Both the position numbers and the translations under genes were made by a program. A model generated the notes under the pieces. The model was not told the origin of the DNA. It did no database searches and was given only the letters and a program-made list of their open reading frames with translations. A stretch of DNA of 64,000 nt, taken from positions 62,001 through 126,000 of the forward strand of contig NZ_LVJH01000058.1 of NCBI RefSeq assembly GCF_001637205.1, given 5' to 3'. Numbering within the stretch: the first letter of the stretch is position 1; the number at the start of each line of letters is the position of its first letter. Origin of the DNA: Paenibacillus glacialis (GTDB lineage: Bacteria > Bacillota > Bacilli > Paenibacillales > Paenibacillaceae). Shown in pieces: positions 1 through 8,052 of this stretch.

Positions 1-57
1 TCTCTTTTCCATTAGAATGGATTCTATCCGTTATACATTATTAATTCAATCTAAGTC

Positions 58-2214
58 CTACAAGGACTTAAGCATCTCTTTTAGTAGATTCACTAATTTA
101 TCTGTTTGTGCAGAAGAGTCTACTGGAGTAGCTGGTACTGTAGATTCATCTGGTGTACTTGGTGTTGTCGGTGTAGTGCTTGTCTTGCTCAAATCAATAG
201 AGAAGATTCCAAATCCTTTGTCATCTGTTTTATTCAAATATTTGATGTTAGTTGTCAACTTAGCAAATGCTTCCGCTTTTGGAGAAGAAGTAAACGTAAC
301 CTTCACATCACCGTTAATTGGTGCGATCGACCAGTTGTTATCAATAGAAGGGTTAATCTCTTTATTCGCTGAAATATAATCCATCAGAATCTGACGATTC
401 TCATCTGGACTATCAATGATATAAGTACTTCCTTTGACACCAGGGAAGTTACCGCCACCGCTTGCACGGTAGTTGTTCGTAATAATAACGAATTCTTGAT
501 CCGGATTCACAGCTTTACCTTCGTATTGAAGGTTCATGATACGATTAGATGTAGCTGCATTCACAGTTCCATCTGCTGTGTATTTAGCTGGTTGTGTGAC
601 ATCCACTTGATAAGTTACCCCATCAATAACGTCGAAATTGTACACAGCGAATGCAGAATTCAATAATGGCTGTTCCTCTTTGCTGGTTGGATCGATCTGA
701 TTGAATTTGCCTGCTGACATTTCCAACCATTCCTTAACAACCGAACCTTTTACAAGAATAGCTTTAAGCGTATTGTCATACAAGTAAAGATCGCCTGCAC
801 TCTTAATCGCTAATGGACCTTTTGCAATATCAGTGTACTCTTCTACACCATTACGTCCCGCTTTAAAAGGAGCTCCAACGGATAAGATTGGTGTTTGCGC
901 GTATTTAGGAAGGTTCTTCTTAATATAGTCACTTACGTAATCTTTCTGAGCATTCGTCACAATCTGAACGGAAGGATCATCTTGTACAAGTGCAAAATAA
1001 CTATGAATAGGTGAAGCCGTCGTACCAATTGGACTGTTCGCGTATTTAATCGTTGCTTCGTGATCCTCAGTTATTACATCTAGAATCGCTTGATCTGGTT
1101 CTACCGTCGATTTCTTAGCTACAGCATCATAAATAGCTCTAGTTGAAGATTGTGTAGATTTGACAGCCCATTTGCCTTCTTGTTTCTCAAGTGATAGATC
1201 GATAAGGCCTAGGTTAGCACCACCGTATCCTGCTTGAACGGCTGCAACACCGTTTATTGTTCCCTTGGCATTATCTACACCAGGGTACAATTTACCTGTG
1301 CTATCTTTGAAAAGGTTGTCCAAAGCCTTCTCACTTACAGCAGGGAATACTTTATGCGTATGCGAGAACGTAATGGCATCAATTCCAGGAACTTTACTTA
1401 AAGGTAGAATTGCATCTTCTGCATTTACGCTCGCTTGCGCATTACCATTAAATCCTGAGTGAGACATTACGATAATAAGATCTGCACCCTTCGCCTTCAT
1501 CTCAGGCACGAATTTCTCTGCCGTAGCTACGATGTCTTTGGTAATAACTTTGCCTTCAAGACTAGCTTTATCCCATTCCGTGATTTGCGGAGTCACTAGA
1601 CCTAACACACCGAGTTTTAGCGTCTGCTCTTTGCCTGCTTCATCTGTAAATGTTTTGGTAAGAATCTGATAAGGCTTGTACCGATTCACATCATTATCTG
1701 GATTCTTATCTTTATCGTCCACGAATACGTTAGCATTAACATAAGGGAAGTTAGCTCCCTTGATCGCATTATCTAAGTAATCCAGACCATAGTTAAATTC
1801 ATGGTTACCGAATGTTGCTATGTCGTATCCCATAAGATTCATAGCTTTATATACCGTGTGAACTTCACCTTTCTTAATTGGAGCTATAAGTGCTTTGTAA
1901 GTTCCAAGCGGAGTTCCTTGAATTAAGTCCCCATTATCTACTAAAAGTGTGTTAGGATTCTCTTTCCGTGCTTCTTTAACGATTGTTGCCGTTCGTGCAA
2001 GTCCTACTGTAGGGGCAACAGCACTTTTATAATAATCATAAGACATCATATTTGTGTGAATGTCTGTTGTCTCCATAATTCTTAACTTAAGAGACGAGTT
2101 GTCTGATTCCGCTGCGGAAACAAAAGTACCTCCGATAGGTACTAGCAACACACTTAAAGCTAAAGACGATGCTACCATTTGGTGAACTTTATTTTTCAAA
2201 ATCTTTTTCATCAA
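58..2214 (-). CDS. Secreted bifunctional 2',3'-cyclic-nucleotide 2'-phosphodiesterase / 3'(5')-nucleotidase
   Basis: The 718-residue product starts with a lysine-rich n-region and a hydrophobic segment ending near VSAAES, a Sec signal peptide. It carries the dimetal phosphoesterase motifs of the CpdB/YfkN/5'-nucleotidase family in order: TTDIHTNM (about residue 50), DNGDLIQG (about 94), GNHEFNYG (about 136), a histidine in VMSHSG and the SHTH pair (about 285). A 5'-nucleotidase C-terminal domain follows, with the substrate-stacking region near NNYRASGGGNFPG. The last 40 residues are a Thr/Pro/Ser-rich linker (TTPTTPSTPDES) and a short helical tail. No LPxTG motif, SLH repeat or membrane anchor is seen, so release into the wall or medium is likely. 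By family knowledge it salvages phosphate and nucleosides from extracellular nucleotides. It is transcribed away from the sugar-sensing cassette. Nucleotide specificity is inferred. Confidence 0.9.
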   Translation of the reverse strand: MMKKILKNKVHQMVASSLALSVLLVPIGGTFVSAAESDNSSLKLRIMETTDIHTNMMSYDYYKSAVAPTVGLARTATIVKEARKENPNTLLVDNGDLIQGTPLGTYKALIAPIKKGEVHTVYKAMNLMGYDIATFGNHEFNYGLDYLDNAIKGANFPYVNANVFVDDKDKNPDNDVNRYKPYQILTKTFTDEAGKEQTLKLGVLGLVTPQITEWDKASLEGKVITKDIVATAEKFVPEMKAKGADLIIVMSHSGFNGNAQASVNAEDAILPLSKVPGIDAITFSHTHKVFPAVSEKALDNLFKDSTGKLYPGVDNAKGTINGVAAVQAGYGGANLGLIDLSLEKQEGKWAVKSTQSSTRAIYDAVAKKSTVEPDQAILDVITEDHEATIKYANSPIGTTASPIHSYFALVQDDPSVQIVTNAQKDYVSDYIKKNLPKYAQTPILSVGAPFKAGRNGVEEYTDIAKGPLAIKSAGDLYLYDNTLKAILVKGSVVKEWLEMSAGKFNQIDPTSKEEQPLLNSAFAVYNFDVIDGVTYQVDVTQPAKYTADGTVNAATSNRIMNLQYEGKAVNPDQEFVIITNNYRASGGGNFPGVKGSTYIIDSPDENRQILMDYISANKEINPSIDNNWSIAPINGDVKVTFTSSPKAEAFAKLTTNIKYLNKTDDKGFGIFSIDLSKTSTTPTTPSTPDESTVPATPVDSSAQTDKLVNLLKEMLKSL

Positions 2215-2245
2215 CTATTCCATTCCCCTCAATGTTATACTTTGT

Positions 2246-2263
2246 AACTCTTACGAGTTACCC
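2246..2263. repeat. Inverted repeat in the leader of the secreted nucleotidase
   Basis: GTAACTC-TTAC-GAGTTAC is a perfect 7-bp inverted repeat with a 4-nt loop, about 30 nt upstream of the nucleotidase start. It could be a leader hairpin or an operator. No PhoP-type TTNACA direct repeats were clear nearby. Confidence 0.4.
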
Positions 2264-2487
2264 TTCTATAATAGAATAGATATAGGAAAAAATACACAGT
2301 TATTTAAGAGCGCTTACTTCGCTTTATCCCAAGTAAACCAAGGGTTAAATCTCGCTTTTTCGCTTCAGCGCAATACATTTACCTCCATTTTTTCGCTCGA
2401 CCACTCTTGGATCATGGGTATCTTTTGGGTTTACTCCATGTTTCTAGTATAATGTGCATACTAAGAGTGTTACTAAGGAGTTACATC

Positions 2488-3486
2488 ATGTCAAACAGAA
2501 AATGGAACCTAAGCATTGTGATTTTATTTGTTATATTTGCTACTTTAATGCTAGGTTTCTTGTTCTCTATGTTACATATTCGCGAATTAATACAACCCTT
2601 GAAATCCATACCTAACAATGATTCTGCCGCTCGTCATGTCGTATTGATCTCTCAAGAATTGGACAATCCCTACTGGCGTTCTATTGAAGAAGGAGCACGT
2701 AGGGCCTCTCTGAAATATGACATGAATCTTGAATACATCGGGCCATTCCGCATCAATCCTGATGAACAAATGATTCTATTAGAGAAAGCGATCGCTGCCA
2801 AAGCAGATGCTATCTTGATTCAAGGAATCAATGACCCCATATATCGTTCGTTAATTGATAAAGCCATGGACCAAGGAATTCCTATAATCACTATAGATAC
2901 CGATGAACCTGGAAGTGGAAGATTGTCTTATGTGGGCACAGATAATTATGTGGCTGGGAAAAGAATGGGCGAACTTGTCGTTCAAGCAACCGGTACTCAA
3001 GCCAGTAGTATCGGTGTGTTGATTGGAAATGAGATGTCCTTCAATCAACAACAACGTCTACAAGGTTTCCGTTCGGTCATCAACCAACATGAAGATCTCA
3101 CGATTGTCGAAGTCAGGTCATCTAATATATCTCGTCTTCAAGCTGCTGAGCAAGCAGAGGACATCCTGTTAAATCATCCAAAAGTTCGCTATATGGTTGG
3201 TCTTAGCTCACTCGATGGACTTGGCATCTTAGAAGCGACTCAGCGTGTCCCATTACGAGATATTACCATATTCGCATTTGATGATTTGGACGAGACGAAA
3301 ACACGTATTAAGCAATGCAAGATCCTATCGACCATTGTGCAACAGCCTAGCCGAATGGGATATGACGCTATATCACTGGTCCATGAATATTTCCAGGGCC
3401 ATACTCAACAACAGCAACATTTCACGGCAATTACAGTACTGGACCCTAATACATCCAGTGCTAAAGATGGGACCCGTTGCCCATGA
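2488..3486 (+). CDS. Membrane-anchored periplasmic-type sugar-binding protein (sensor component)
   Basis: I place the start at ATG 2488, preceded by AAGGAG with 7-nt spacing; an upstream in-frame ATG at 2407 has no ribosome binding site. The 332-residue protein has one N-terminal hydrophobic helix (about residues 8-28) without a lipobox cysteine. A RbsB/XylF-like periplasmic binding domain (Peripla_BP_4 type) follows, from VVLISQELDNPYW onward, with the typical ADAILIQG and GIPIITIDTD strands. It is not next to ABC permease genes. It overlaps a LytS/YesM-like kinase gene by ATGA and a YesN-type regulator follows. This matches the three-component xylose sensor XylFII-LytS-YesN described in clostridia, where the anchored binding protein hands ligand information to the kinase. 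The sugar recognised here is unknown. Confidence 0.85.
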   Translation: MSNRKWNLSIVILFVIFATLMLGFLFSMLHIRELIQPLKSIPNNDSAARHVVLISQELDNPYWRSIEEGARRASLKYDMNLEYIGPFRINPDEQMILLEKAIAAKADAILIQGINDPIYRSLIDKAMDQGIPIITIDTDEPGSGRLSYVGTDNYVAGKRMGELVVQATGTQASSIGVLIGNEMSFNQQQRLQGFRSVINQHEDLTIVEVRSSNISRLQAAEQAEDILLNHPKVRYMVGLSSLDGLGILEATQRVPLRDITIFAFDDLDETKTRIKQCKILSTIVQQPSRMGYDAISLVHEYFQGHTQQQQHFTAITVLDPNTSSAKDGTRCP

Positions 3487-4937
3487 CGATTCGCAAAAAG
3501 TTACTCCTGTTTATTCCATTACTAGTCCTTCTCGTCAATTTAGTGACTTTCTTCTTATATGAAAGCGGAAAAACTGTTCAACAAAGCTACGATATTATGA
3601 TGGAACGAATCCTTATGTATAAACAATCCTCCCAAAGTGCAGATCTTAATCTTAGGTTGCTTTATCGTGATTTGATCCATACTGAAGATAGTAACGCTAC
3701 TGAACTAGAACAAGAGCAGAATAACCTAGAGCATGTACGTGCCATTCTCTCGGGCATTTCGAGTCCCTCTCTCGCACCATCAGATATGACAAGTTATGTC
3801 CATATGCTGGAGACACTCAAGGAGCAGATGAGCGCCGCCATTGCAGCAAGCAAAGCACAAACGCCACGCATTGCATTTGCCCATTACGAGGATGCAGAGC
3901 AAACAACTGGTTTTATTCGTGCAGAAGCGCAACGACTTGTTGATTCAGAGATTAGCTTCTATCAACCCATTTATCGAGAAATTCAACAAGAAAATACACG
4001 TATGAATTACTTAAGTTCAGCTATATTTGTTATCAATACGCTGATCAGTATTGTCCTCGCTTACTGGATCTCTCGAAGCATCACCATCCCGGTCAGTCAA
4101 CTTGTCGGTATGGCAAGAAGGATCTCCAAAGGTGATCTGCATGTTCAACCTCTTACGACACGATCTGATGATGAGCTTGGCATATTGTCAGGAGCTTTTG
4201 AACAAATGACGAGCGACCTCTTAGTCTTTATCGAGAAAGATAAAGCAAACATACAACAAGAGAAACTTATCAAAGAATTGGAGTTACAAGCATTACAGAA
4301 CCAGATGAATCCACATTTTCTTTTTAACACATTAAATGTTCTGTCTCGATTGGCCTTACTCGAAGGTGCAGAGAAGACAAGTGATCTCATCGTATCTATG
4401 TCGAATCTCCTGCGCTATAATCTGCGGAATTTAGACCAACCCGTGACGCTACAAGATGAGTTAGCCATGGTGCAAGAATACTTTACGATTCAGCAAGCTC
4501 GGTTTAGAGATCGTATTTCGTTCGAACTAGACATCGATGAATCTACGTTACAAGTATCCATTCCTGCCTTAACCCTACAGCCTATCCTAGAGAATTCTTT
4601 CTTACATGGGATACAAGGAATGGAACAAGGGGCTATCATCCGTCTTGAAATAGGTAGAGTTCCGGACGGTGGTGTACTTGTTACACTATCGGACAACGGG
4701 TGCGGAATGAACGAGATAACCAAACAATCCTTGCTGCGAATGGAAGCAGGCCCTGAGAAGGAACACTCCACAGGCCTCGGCACCAAAAATGTGTTCAAAC
4801 GTCTGGAATTATTCTATGGGCAACAGAATCTTGTGAATATTCATAGTGCACCAGGGCGAGGAACAACCATTACTATCCTCATTCCACCTAGAAAGGAGGA
4901 AGAACACCAACATGTATCGGATATTGATCGCGGATGA
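3483..4937 (+). CDS. LytS/YesM-type sensor histidine kinase
   Basis: The start is ATG 3483, overlapping the upstream stop as ATGA, with GGGA 10 nt upstream; an in-frame TTG at 3477 is an alternative. The protein is about 484 residues. A first transmembrane helix (LLLFIPLLVLLVNLVTFFLY) is followed by an extracytoplasmic helical region of about 150 residues, a second helix near INTLISIVLAYW, a HAMP linker (SITIPVSQLVGMARR), the His_kinase box with phospho-acceptor histidine in NQMNPHFLFNTLN, and a HATPase domain (LQPILENSFLHG, DNGCGMN, GLGTKNVFKRL). The extracytoplasmic part lacks a Cache fold I can recognise, which suits sensing through the neighbouring binding protein. It probably phosphorylates the response regulator encoded next. 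Confidence 0.92.
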   Translation: MTIRKKLLLFIPLLVLLVNLVTFFLYESGKTVQQSYDIMMERILMYKQSSQSADLNLRLLYRDLIHTEDSNATELEQEQNNLEHVRAILSGISSPSLAPSDMTSYVHMLETLKEQMSAAIAASKAQTPRIAFAHYEDAEQTTGFIRAEAQRLVDSEISFYQPIYREIQQENTRMNYLSSAIFVINTLISIVLAYWISRSITIPVSQLVGMARRISKGDLHVQPLTTRSDDELGILSGAFEQMTSDLLVFIEKDKANIQQEKLIKELELQALQNQMNPHFLFNTLNVLSRLALLEGAEKTSDLIVSMSNLLRYNLRNLDQPVTLQDELAMVQEYFTIQQARFRDRISFELDIDESTLQVSIPALTLQPILENSFLHGIQGMEQGAIIRLEIGRVPDGGVLVTLSDNGCGMNEITKQSLLRMEAGPEKEHSTGLGTKNVFKRLELFYGQQNLVNIHSAPGRGTTITILIPPRKEEEHQHVSDIDRG

Positions 4938-6258
4938 TGAAGCATTAGAACGTGAAGGACTGGAATGGATCATTCAACGTATGATGCCTGATACGTTTCA
5001 GGTGATTCATGCGGATAATGGGCGAACGGCGATTGAGCGAGCGGAAGAACATCGACCCCATATCGTGATGATGGATGTCAATATGCCAGGTATACAAGGC
5101 TTGGCTGCCATACGAGAGATTAAAGAACGACTTCCTGATACAAAGTTCGTCTTAGTCACAGCTTATGATTACTTCGCATATGCCAAGGAGGCGCTAACAC
5201 TTGGCGTGAAGGAATACCTTCTTAAGCCAGCCAAACGTGAACAAATCGTAACGGTCCTCGAGGAACTAATCTCAGAAATAAAGGTTGAGAAGCAAAGGCG
5301 CCAGGATGTGCTAGAACTCAAGCATAAATTGTCGCAGTTATTACCGCTGGTCGAGAATGAACTCTCATTAATGTTCATGGTCGATCAGACATTGGATACC
5401 GATGCTGAACAATTATCCGAATGGCTCGACTTTCCTCTTGCGCAAGGATGTGCGATTGTGGTTGCATTCCCTGAACACGCTCACTCACAGTCCCATCAGA
5501 AAATATACGACATCATCCGAAGTTTCGCCAAAACCAATGAATCGAGCTGTATCATAAGTTCATTAATCGAACGTCATATGGCGATTTTCTTAGGAAAAGA
5601 ATCCCGTATTCAGGAGGATCTATGGAGAGAGCAAACCAAACGGTTCGGAGAGAAACTTGCTATGCTGACAGAACGTCAGCTTCAATATGAAGTGTCCATC
5701 GGAATTGGAACCCTTGGAAGTGGTGCGGACGGGTTTCGCAAATCTTATTTTGAAGCCGTATTTGCATCTACCTACGACGCCCATCAGGGAAACGTCTGTC
5801 ACTTTGATGAATTGAAACAGGCGGTTGTTCATCCCCTATCGGAATCAGAGAGCCATTCTTTCACTGCTGAATCTACTCATAGATCGTATGTCATATCCGC
5901 CTTGCACCATATCCGGGAAGAACGTGAGAAACAAACGTTAACGGTCCTCGACAGAGCCCAAGGATACATACAAGAAAGATTCACGGAGGATTTATCTCTT
6001 GAAGAAGTTGCGGATTTCGTCCATCTCAACCCCCACTATTTCAGTAAAATATTCAAACAACAAACGGGAAGCACATTTATTGATTATGTAACCAATTTAC
6101 GGATCGATAAAGCCAAAATCCTAATGAGCTCAGATCATCTAAGCCTCAAGGAAGTATGCTACAAAGTAGGTTATAACGATCCCAACTATTTCAGCCGTGT
6201 ATTTAAAAAAGTGACCGGAATCACCGCAAGTGAATTCCGTGGTCAGACTAAATCGTAA
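4912..6258 (+). CDS. YesN-type response regulator with AraC DNA-binding domain
   Basis: The start is ATG 4912, directly after AAAGGAGGA, inside the end of the kinase gene (26-nt overlap). An earlier in-frame ATG at 4846 would add 22 residues unlike any receiver domain. The 448-residue protein has a CheY-like receiver with the acidic pair at residues 8-9, phospho-acceptor Asp55 (IVMMDVNMPG), Thr in LVTAYD and Lys in LLKPAK. A middle region of about 200 residues has weak GGDEF-like character, and the C-terminal AraC domain holds two helix-turn-helices (LSLEEVADFVHLNPHYFSKIF and LKEVCYKVGYNDPNYFSRVF, each with at most 20 residues shown of the full helix pair). It is the output of the upstream sensor. 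Its most obvious target is the sugar symporter downstream, whose promoter carries a direct repeat. Confidence 0.93.
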   Translation: MYRILIADDEALEREGLEWIIQRMMPDTFQVIHADNGRTAIERAEEHRPHIVMMDVNMPGIQGLAAIREIKERLPDTKFVLVTAYDYFAYAKEALTLGVKEYLLKPAKREQIVTVLEELISEIKVEKQRRQDVLELKHKLSQLLPLVENELSLMFMVDQTLDTDAEQLSEWLDFPLAQGCAIVVAFPEHAHSQSHQKIYDIIRSFAKTNESSCIISSLIERHMAIFLGKESRIQEDLWREQTKRFGEKLAMLTERQLQYEVSIGIGTLGSGADGFRKSYFEAVFASTYDAHQGNVCHFDELKQAVVHPLSESESHSFTAESTHRSYVISALHHIREEREKQTLTVLDRAQGYIQERFTEDLSLEEVADFVHLNPHYFSKIFKQQTGSTFIDYVTNLRIDKAKILMSSDHLSLKEVCYKVGYNDPNYFSRVFKKVTGITASEFRGQTKS

Positions 6259-6260
6259 AG

Positions 6261-6288
6261 GTCCATGTCCTTGAACATGGACTTTTTT
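6261..6288 (+). terminator. Rho-independent terminator of the sensor cassette
   Basis: GTCCATGT-CCTTGA-ACATGGAC followed by six T starts 3 nt after the regulator stop codon. It separates the sensor operon from the sugar symporter. Confidence 0.9.
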
Positions 6289-6367
6289 GTGTTGCTTAGA
6301 CATATTTGTGCTAATTCAGCATCATCATAAGGCCATAAATAGATATTATGAATTAAATGCGGGAAGA

Positions 6368-6422
6368 ACACCGATAAGTGAAGGGATTTGTTTCCTAAGA
6401 CACCGATTATCCGTGATACAAT
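6368..6422 (+). promoter_or_regulatory. Candidate YesN operator and activator-dependent promoter
   Basis: ACACCGAT occurs twice in the same orientation (6368-6375 and 6400-6407), exactly 32 bp or about three helical turns apart. The downstream copy overlaps the -35/spacer of a promoter with -10 TACAAT at 6417-6422 and no recognisable -35 hexamer. Paired direct repeats next to a poor -35 are typical of AraC-family activation. That the upstream YesN-type regulator binds here is inferred from position. Confidence 0.5.
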
Positions 6423-6465
6423 GAGTTCGTTTTTAAAGGGTAATCTGGAGAGGAGTTAACTTAAG

Positions 6466-7860
6466 TTGGAGAGTACAATAGAGAAACAACATGAACACGT
6501 TAGTATGAAATTTGTTATTCTAGTGTCTATTGTATCCGCTTTGGGCGGATTATTATTTGGTTTTGATACAGCAGTTGTGTCGGGTGCCATCGGTTTTATG
6601 GGGGACCATTTTCAATTAAGTCAGCTACAGGTAGGTTGGGCCGTATCCAGTCTAATTATAGGTTGTATTGTTGGAGCAGCATCCTCAGGGGTATTGAGTG
6701 ATAAATTCGGTCGCAAAAAAATCCTGATTAGCGCAGCCATCCTATTCATTATCGGTTCCCTCGGTTCTGGACTTTCAGATACGTTCTCACTTTATGTTAT
6801 AGCCCGTATGATAGGTGGAATTGGTATAGGGATTACCTCTACCCTATGTCCACTCTACAATGCCGAGATAGCACCTGCGAAGTATCGTGGACGTCTCGTC
6901 GCATTAAATCAGCTTGCTGTCGTAACCGGTATCTTCATTACCTATTTCATTAACTTGTGGATTTCCAATTCTGGAGATGCCGCTTGGGGTATTAGCACTG
7001 CTTGGCGTTGGATGTTCGGAGTAGGTGCCGTTCCGGGAATACTATTTCTAATTCTACTCTTCTTCGTTCCTGAAAGCCCTAGATGGTTGATTAAGCAAGG
7101 AAGACCCGCCGAAGCATTGCCTATTCTACTTCGAATTCACGGTGAAGCATTAGCGAAGAAGGAAGTCGTCGATATTAAGAAGTCGTTCGAGCAGGAAAGC
7201 GGATCAATCCGCCAACTATTCAAACCAGGACTACGCATGGCACTCATCGTTGGTGTTGTAATCGCGGTTCTACAACAGATTACAGGAATAAATGCAGTCA
7301 TGTACTATGCACCGGAAATCTTTAAGGCAACAGGTGCAGGTACCAACACTGCGTTGACCCAGACGATTCTTGTAGGTTTGGTCAATTTCCTATTCACGAT
7401 TCTGGCCATTTGGCTCATCGATAAAGTTGGACGTAAAGCACTGCTATTAGTTGGTTCAGGATCGATGATGATCTGTCTGATTGTGATAGGTGCTGCTTTT
7501 CAAACAGGAAATACCTCAGGACCTTGGGTTCTGATCTTCATATTGCTGTATGTCGCTTCCTTCGCCATATCGCTAGGACCCGTCGTATGGGTCATTATGT
7601 CTGAGATCTTTCCGAACCGAATTCGAGGGAAAGCTACAGCCATTGCTTCCATGGCATTATGGGCAGCAGATTATATCGTATCCCAATCGTTCCCACCGAT
7701 GCTTGGATCTATAGGACCTGGAATTACGTTCTGGATCTTCGGTGCAATGTCCTTGATTACATTCCTATTCACTTGGCGTGTTATTCCCGAGACGAAGGGC
7801 AAGACGTTGGAGGAAATCGAATTATTATGGTCAGCACCAAACAACCGTAAGACTCTTTAA
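6466..7860 (+). CDS. Sugar/H+ symporter, MFS sugar porter family
   Basis: The start is TTG 6466 behind GAGGAG (about 10 nt spacing); ATG 6505 is an alternative. The 464-residue protein shows twelve hydrophobic segments and the sugar-porter signatures: GGLLFGFDTAVVSGA in helix 1, SDKFGRKK between helices 2 and 3, RMIGGIGIGI, AEIAPAKYRGRLV, VPESPRWL closing the first half, LQQITGINAVMYYAP in helix 7, DKVGRKALL, and PETKGKTLEEIE at the C-terminus. This is the XylE/AraE/GalP/GlcP class, importing a monosaccharide with a proton. It follows a sugar-sensing three-component cassette and has its own promoter with a direct repeat, so induction by the sensed sugar is likely. The substrate could be xylose, arabinose, galactose or glucose; the sequence does not decide. 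Confidence 0.92.
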   Translation: MESTIEKQHEHVSMKFVILVSIVSALGGLLFGFDTAVVSGAIGFMGDHFQLSQLQVGWAVSSLIIGCIVGAASSGVLSDKFGRKKILISAAILFIIGSLGSGLSDTFSLYVIARMIGGIGIGITSTLCPLYNAEIAPAKYRGRLVALNQLAVVTGIFITYFINLWISNSGDAAWGISTAWRWMFGVGAVPGILFLILLFFVPESPRWLIKQGRPAEALPILLRIHGEALAKKEVVDIKKSFEQESGSIRQLFKPGLRMALIVGVVIAVLQQITGINAVMYYAPEIFKATGAGTNTALTQTILVGLVNFLFTILAIWLIDKVGRKALLLVGSGSMMICLIVIGAAFQTGNTSGPWVLIFILLYVASFAISLGPVVWVIMSEIFPNRIRGKATAIASMALWAADYIVSQSFPPMLGSIGPGITFWIFGAMSLITFLFTWRVIPETKGKTLEEIELLWSAPNNRKTL

Positions 7861-7878
7861 GAGTCTTACGGTTTTCTT
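7843..7878 (+). terminator. Intrinsic terminator that contains the symporter stop codon
   Basis: A perfect 13-bp stem (AACCGTAAGACTC at 7843-7855 and its complement at 7861-7873) encloses the loop TTTAA, which holds the TAA stop codon, followed by TTTCTTTTT. The last four codons of the gene therefore encode half of the terminator. Confidence 0.93.
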
Positions 7879-7916
7879 TTTAATAGACACTATATAACTA
7901 CATCTATAATCCTTAT

Positions 7917-7931
7917 TTATAATCATTATAA
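7917..7931 (+). promoter_or_regulatory. Perfect PerR box upstream of katA
   Basis: TTATAATCATTATAA matches the Bacillus PerR consensus TTATAATNATTATAA at every position. It lies just upstream of the katA promoter. PerR represses catalase until peroxide oxidises its iron-binding histidines. Confidence 0.88.
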
Positions 7932-7938
7932 AAAAGTA

Positions 7939-7966
7939 TTGATTATATTTTGAAAGTTGTTATCAT
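7939..7966 (+). promoter_or_regulatory. Probable SigA promoter of katA
   Basis: TTGATT (7939-7944), a 16-bp spacer and TATCAT (7961-7966) form a reasonable vegetative promoter. The PerR box ends 7 bp upstream of the -35. The leader to the ATG is about 80 nt. Confidence 0.6.
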
Positions 7967-8052
7967 ATAGATATGAAAGATTGTTTAACCACATGTGATC
8001 GGTATTAACAATCCAGCTTTTACAAACTATCCTATGAGGTGATTCTATTATT

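Noticed and set aside
2214..2487. Pho box for the secreted nucleotidase
   Set aside because: No clear TTNACA direct repeats at 11-bp spacing could be read in the divergent region.
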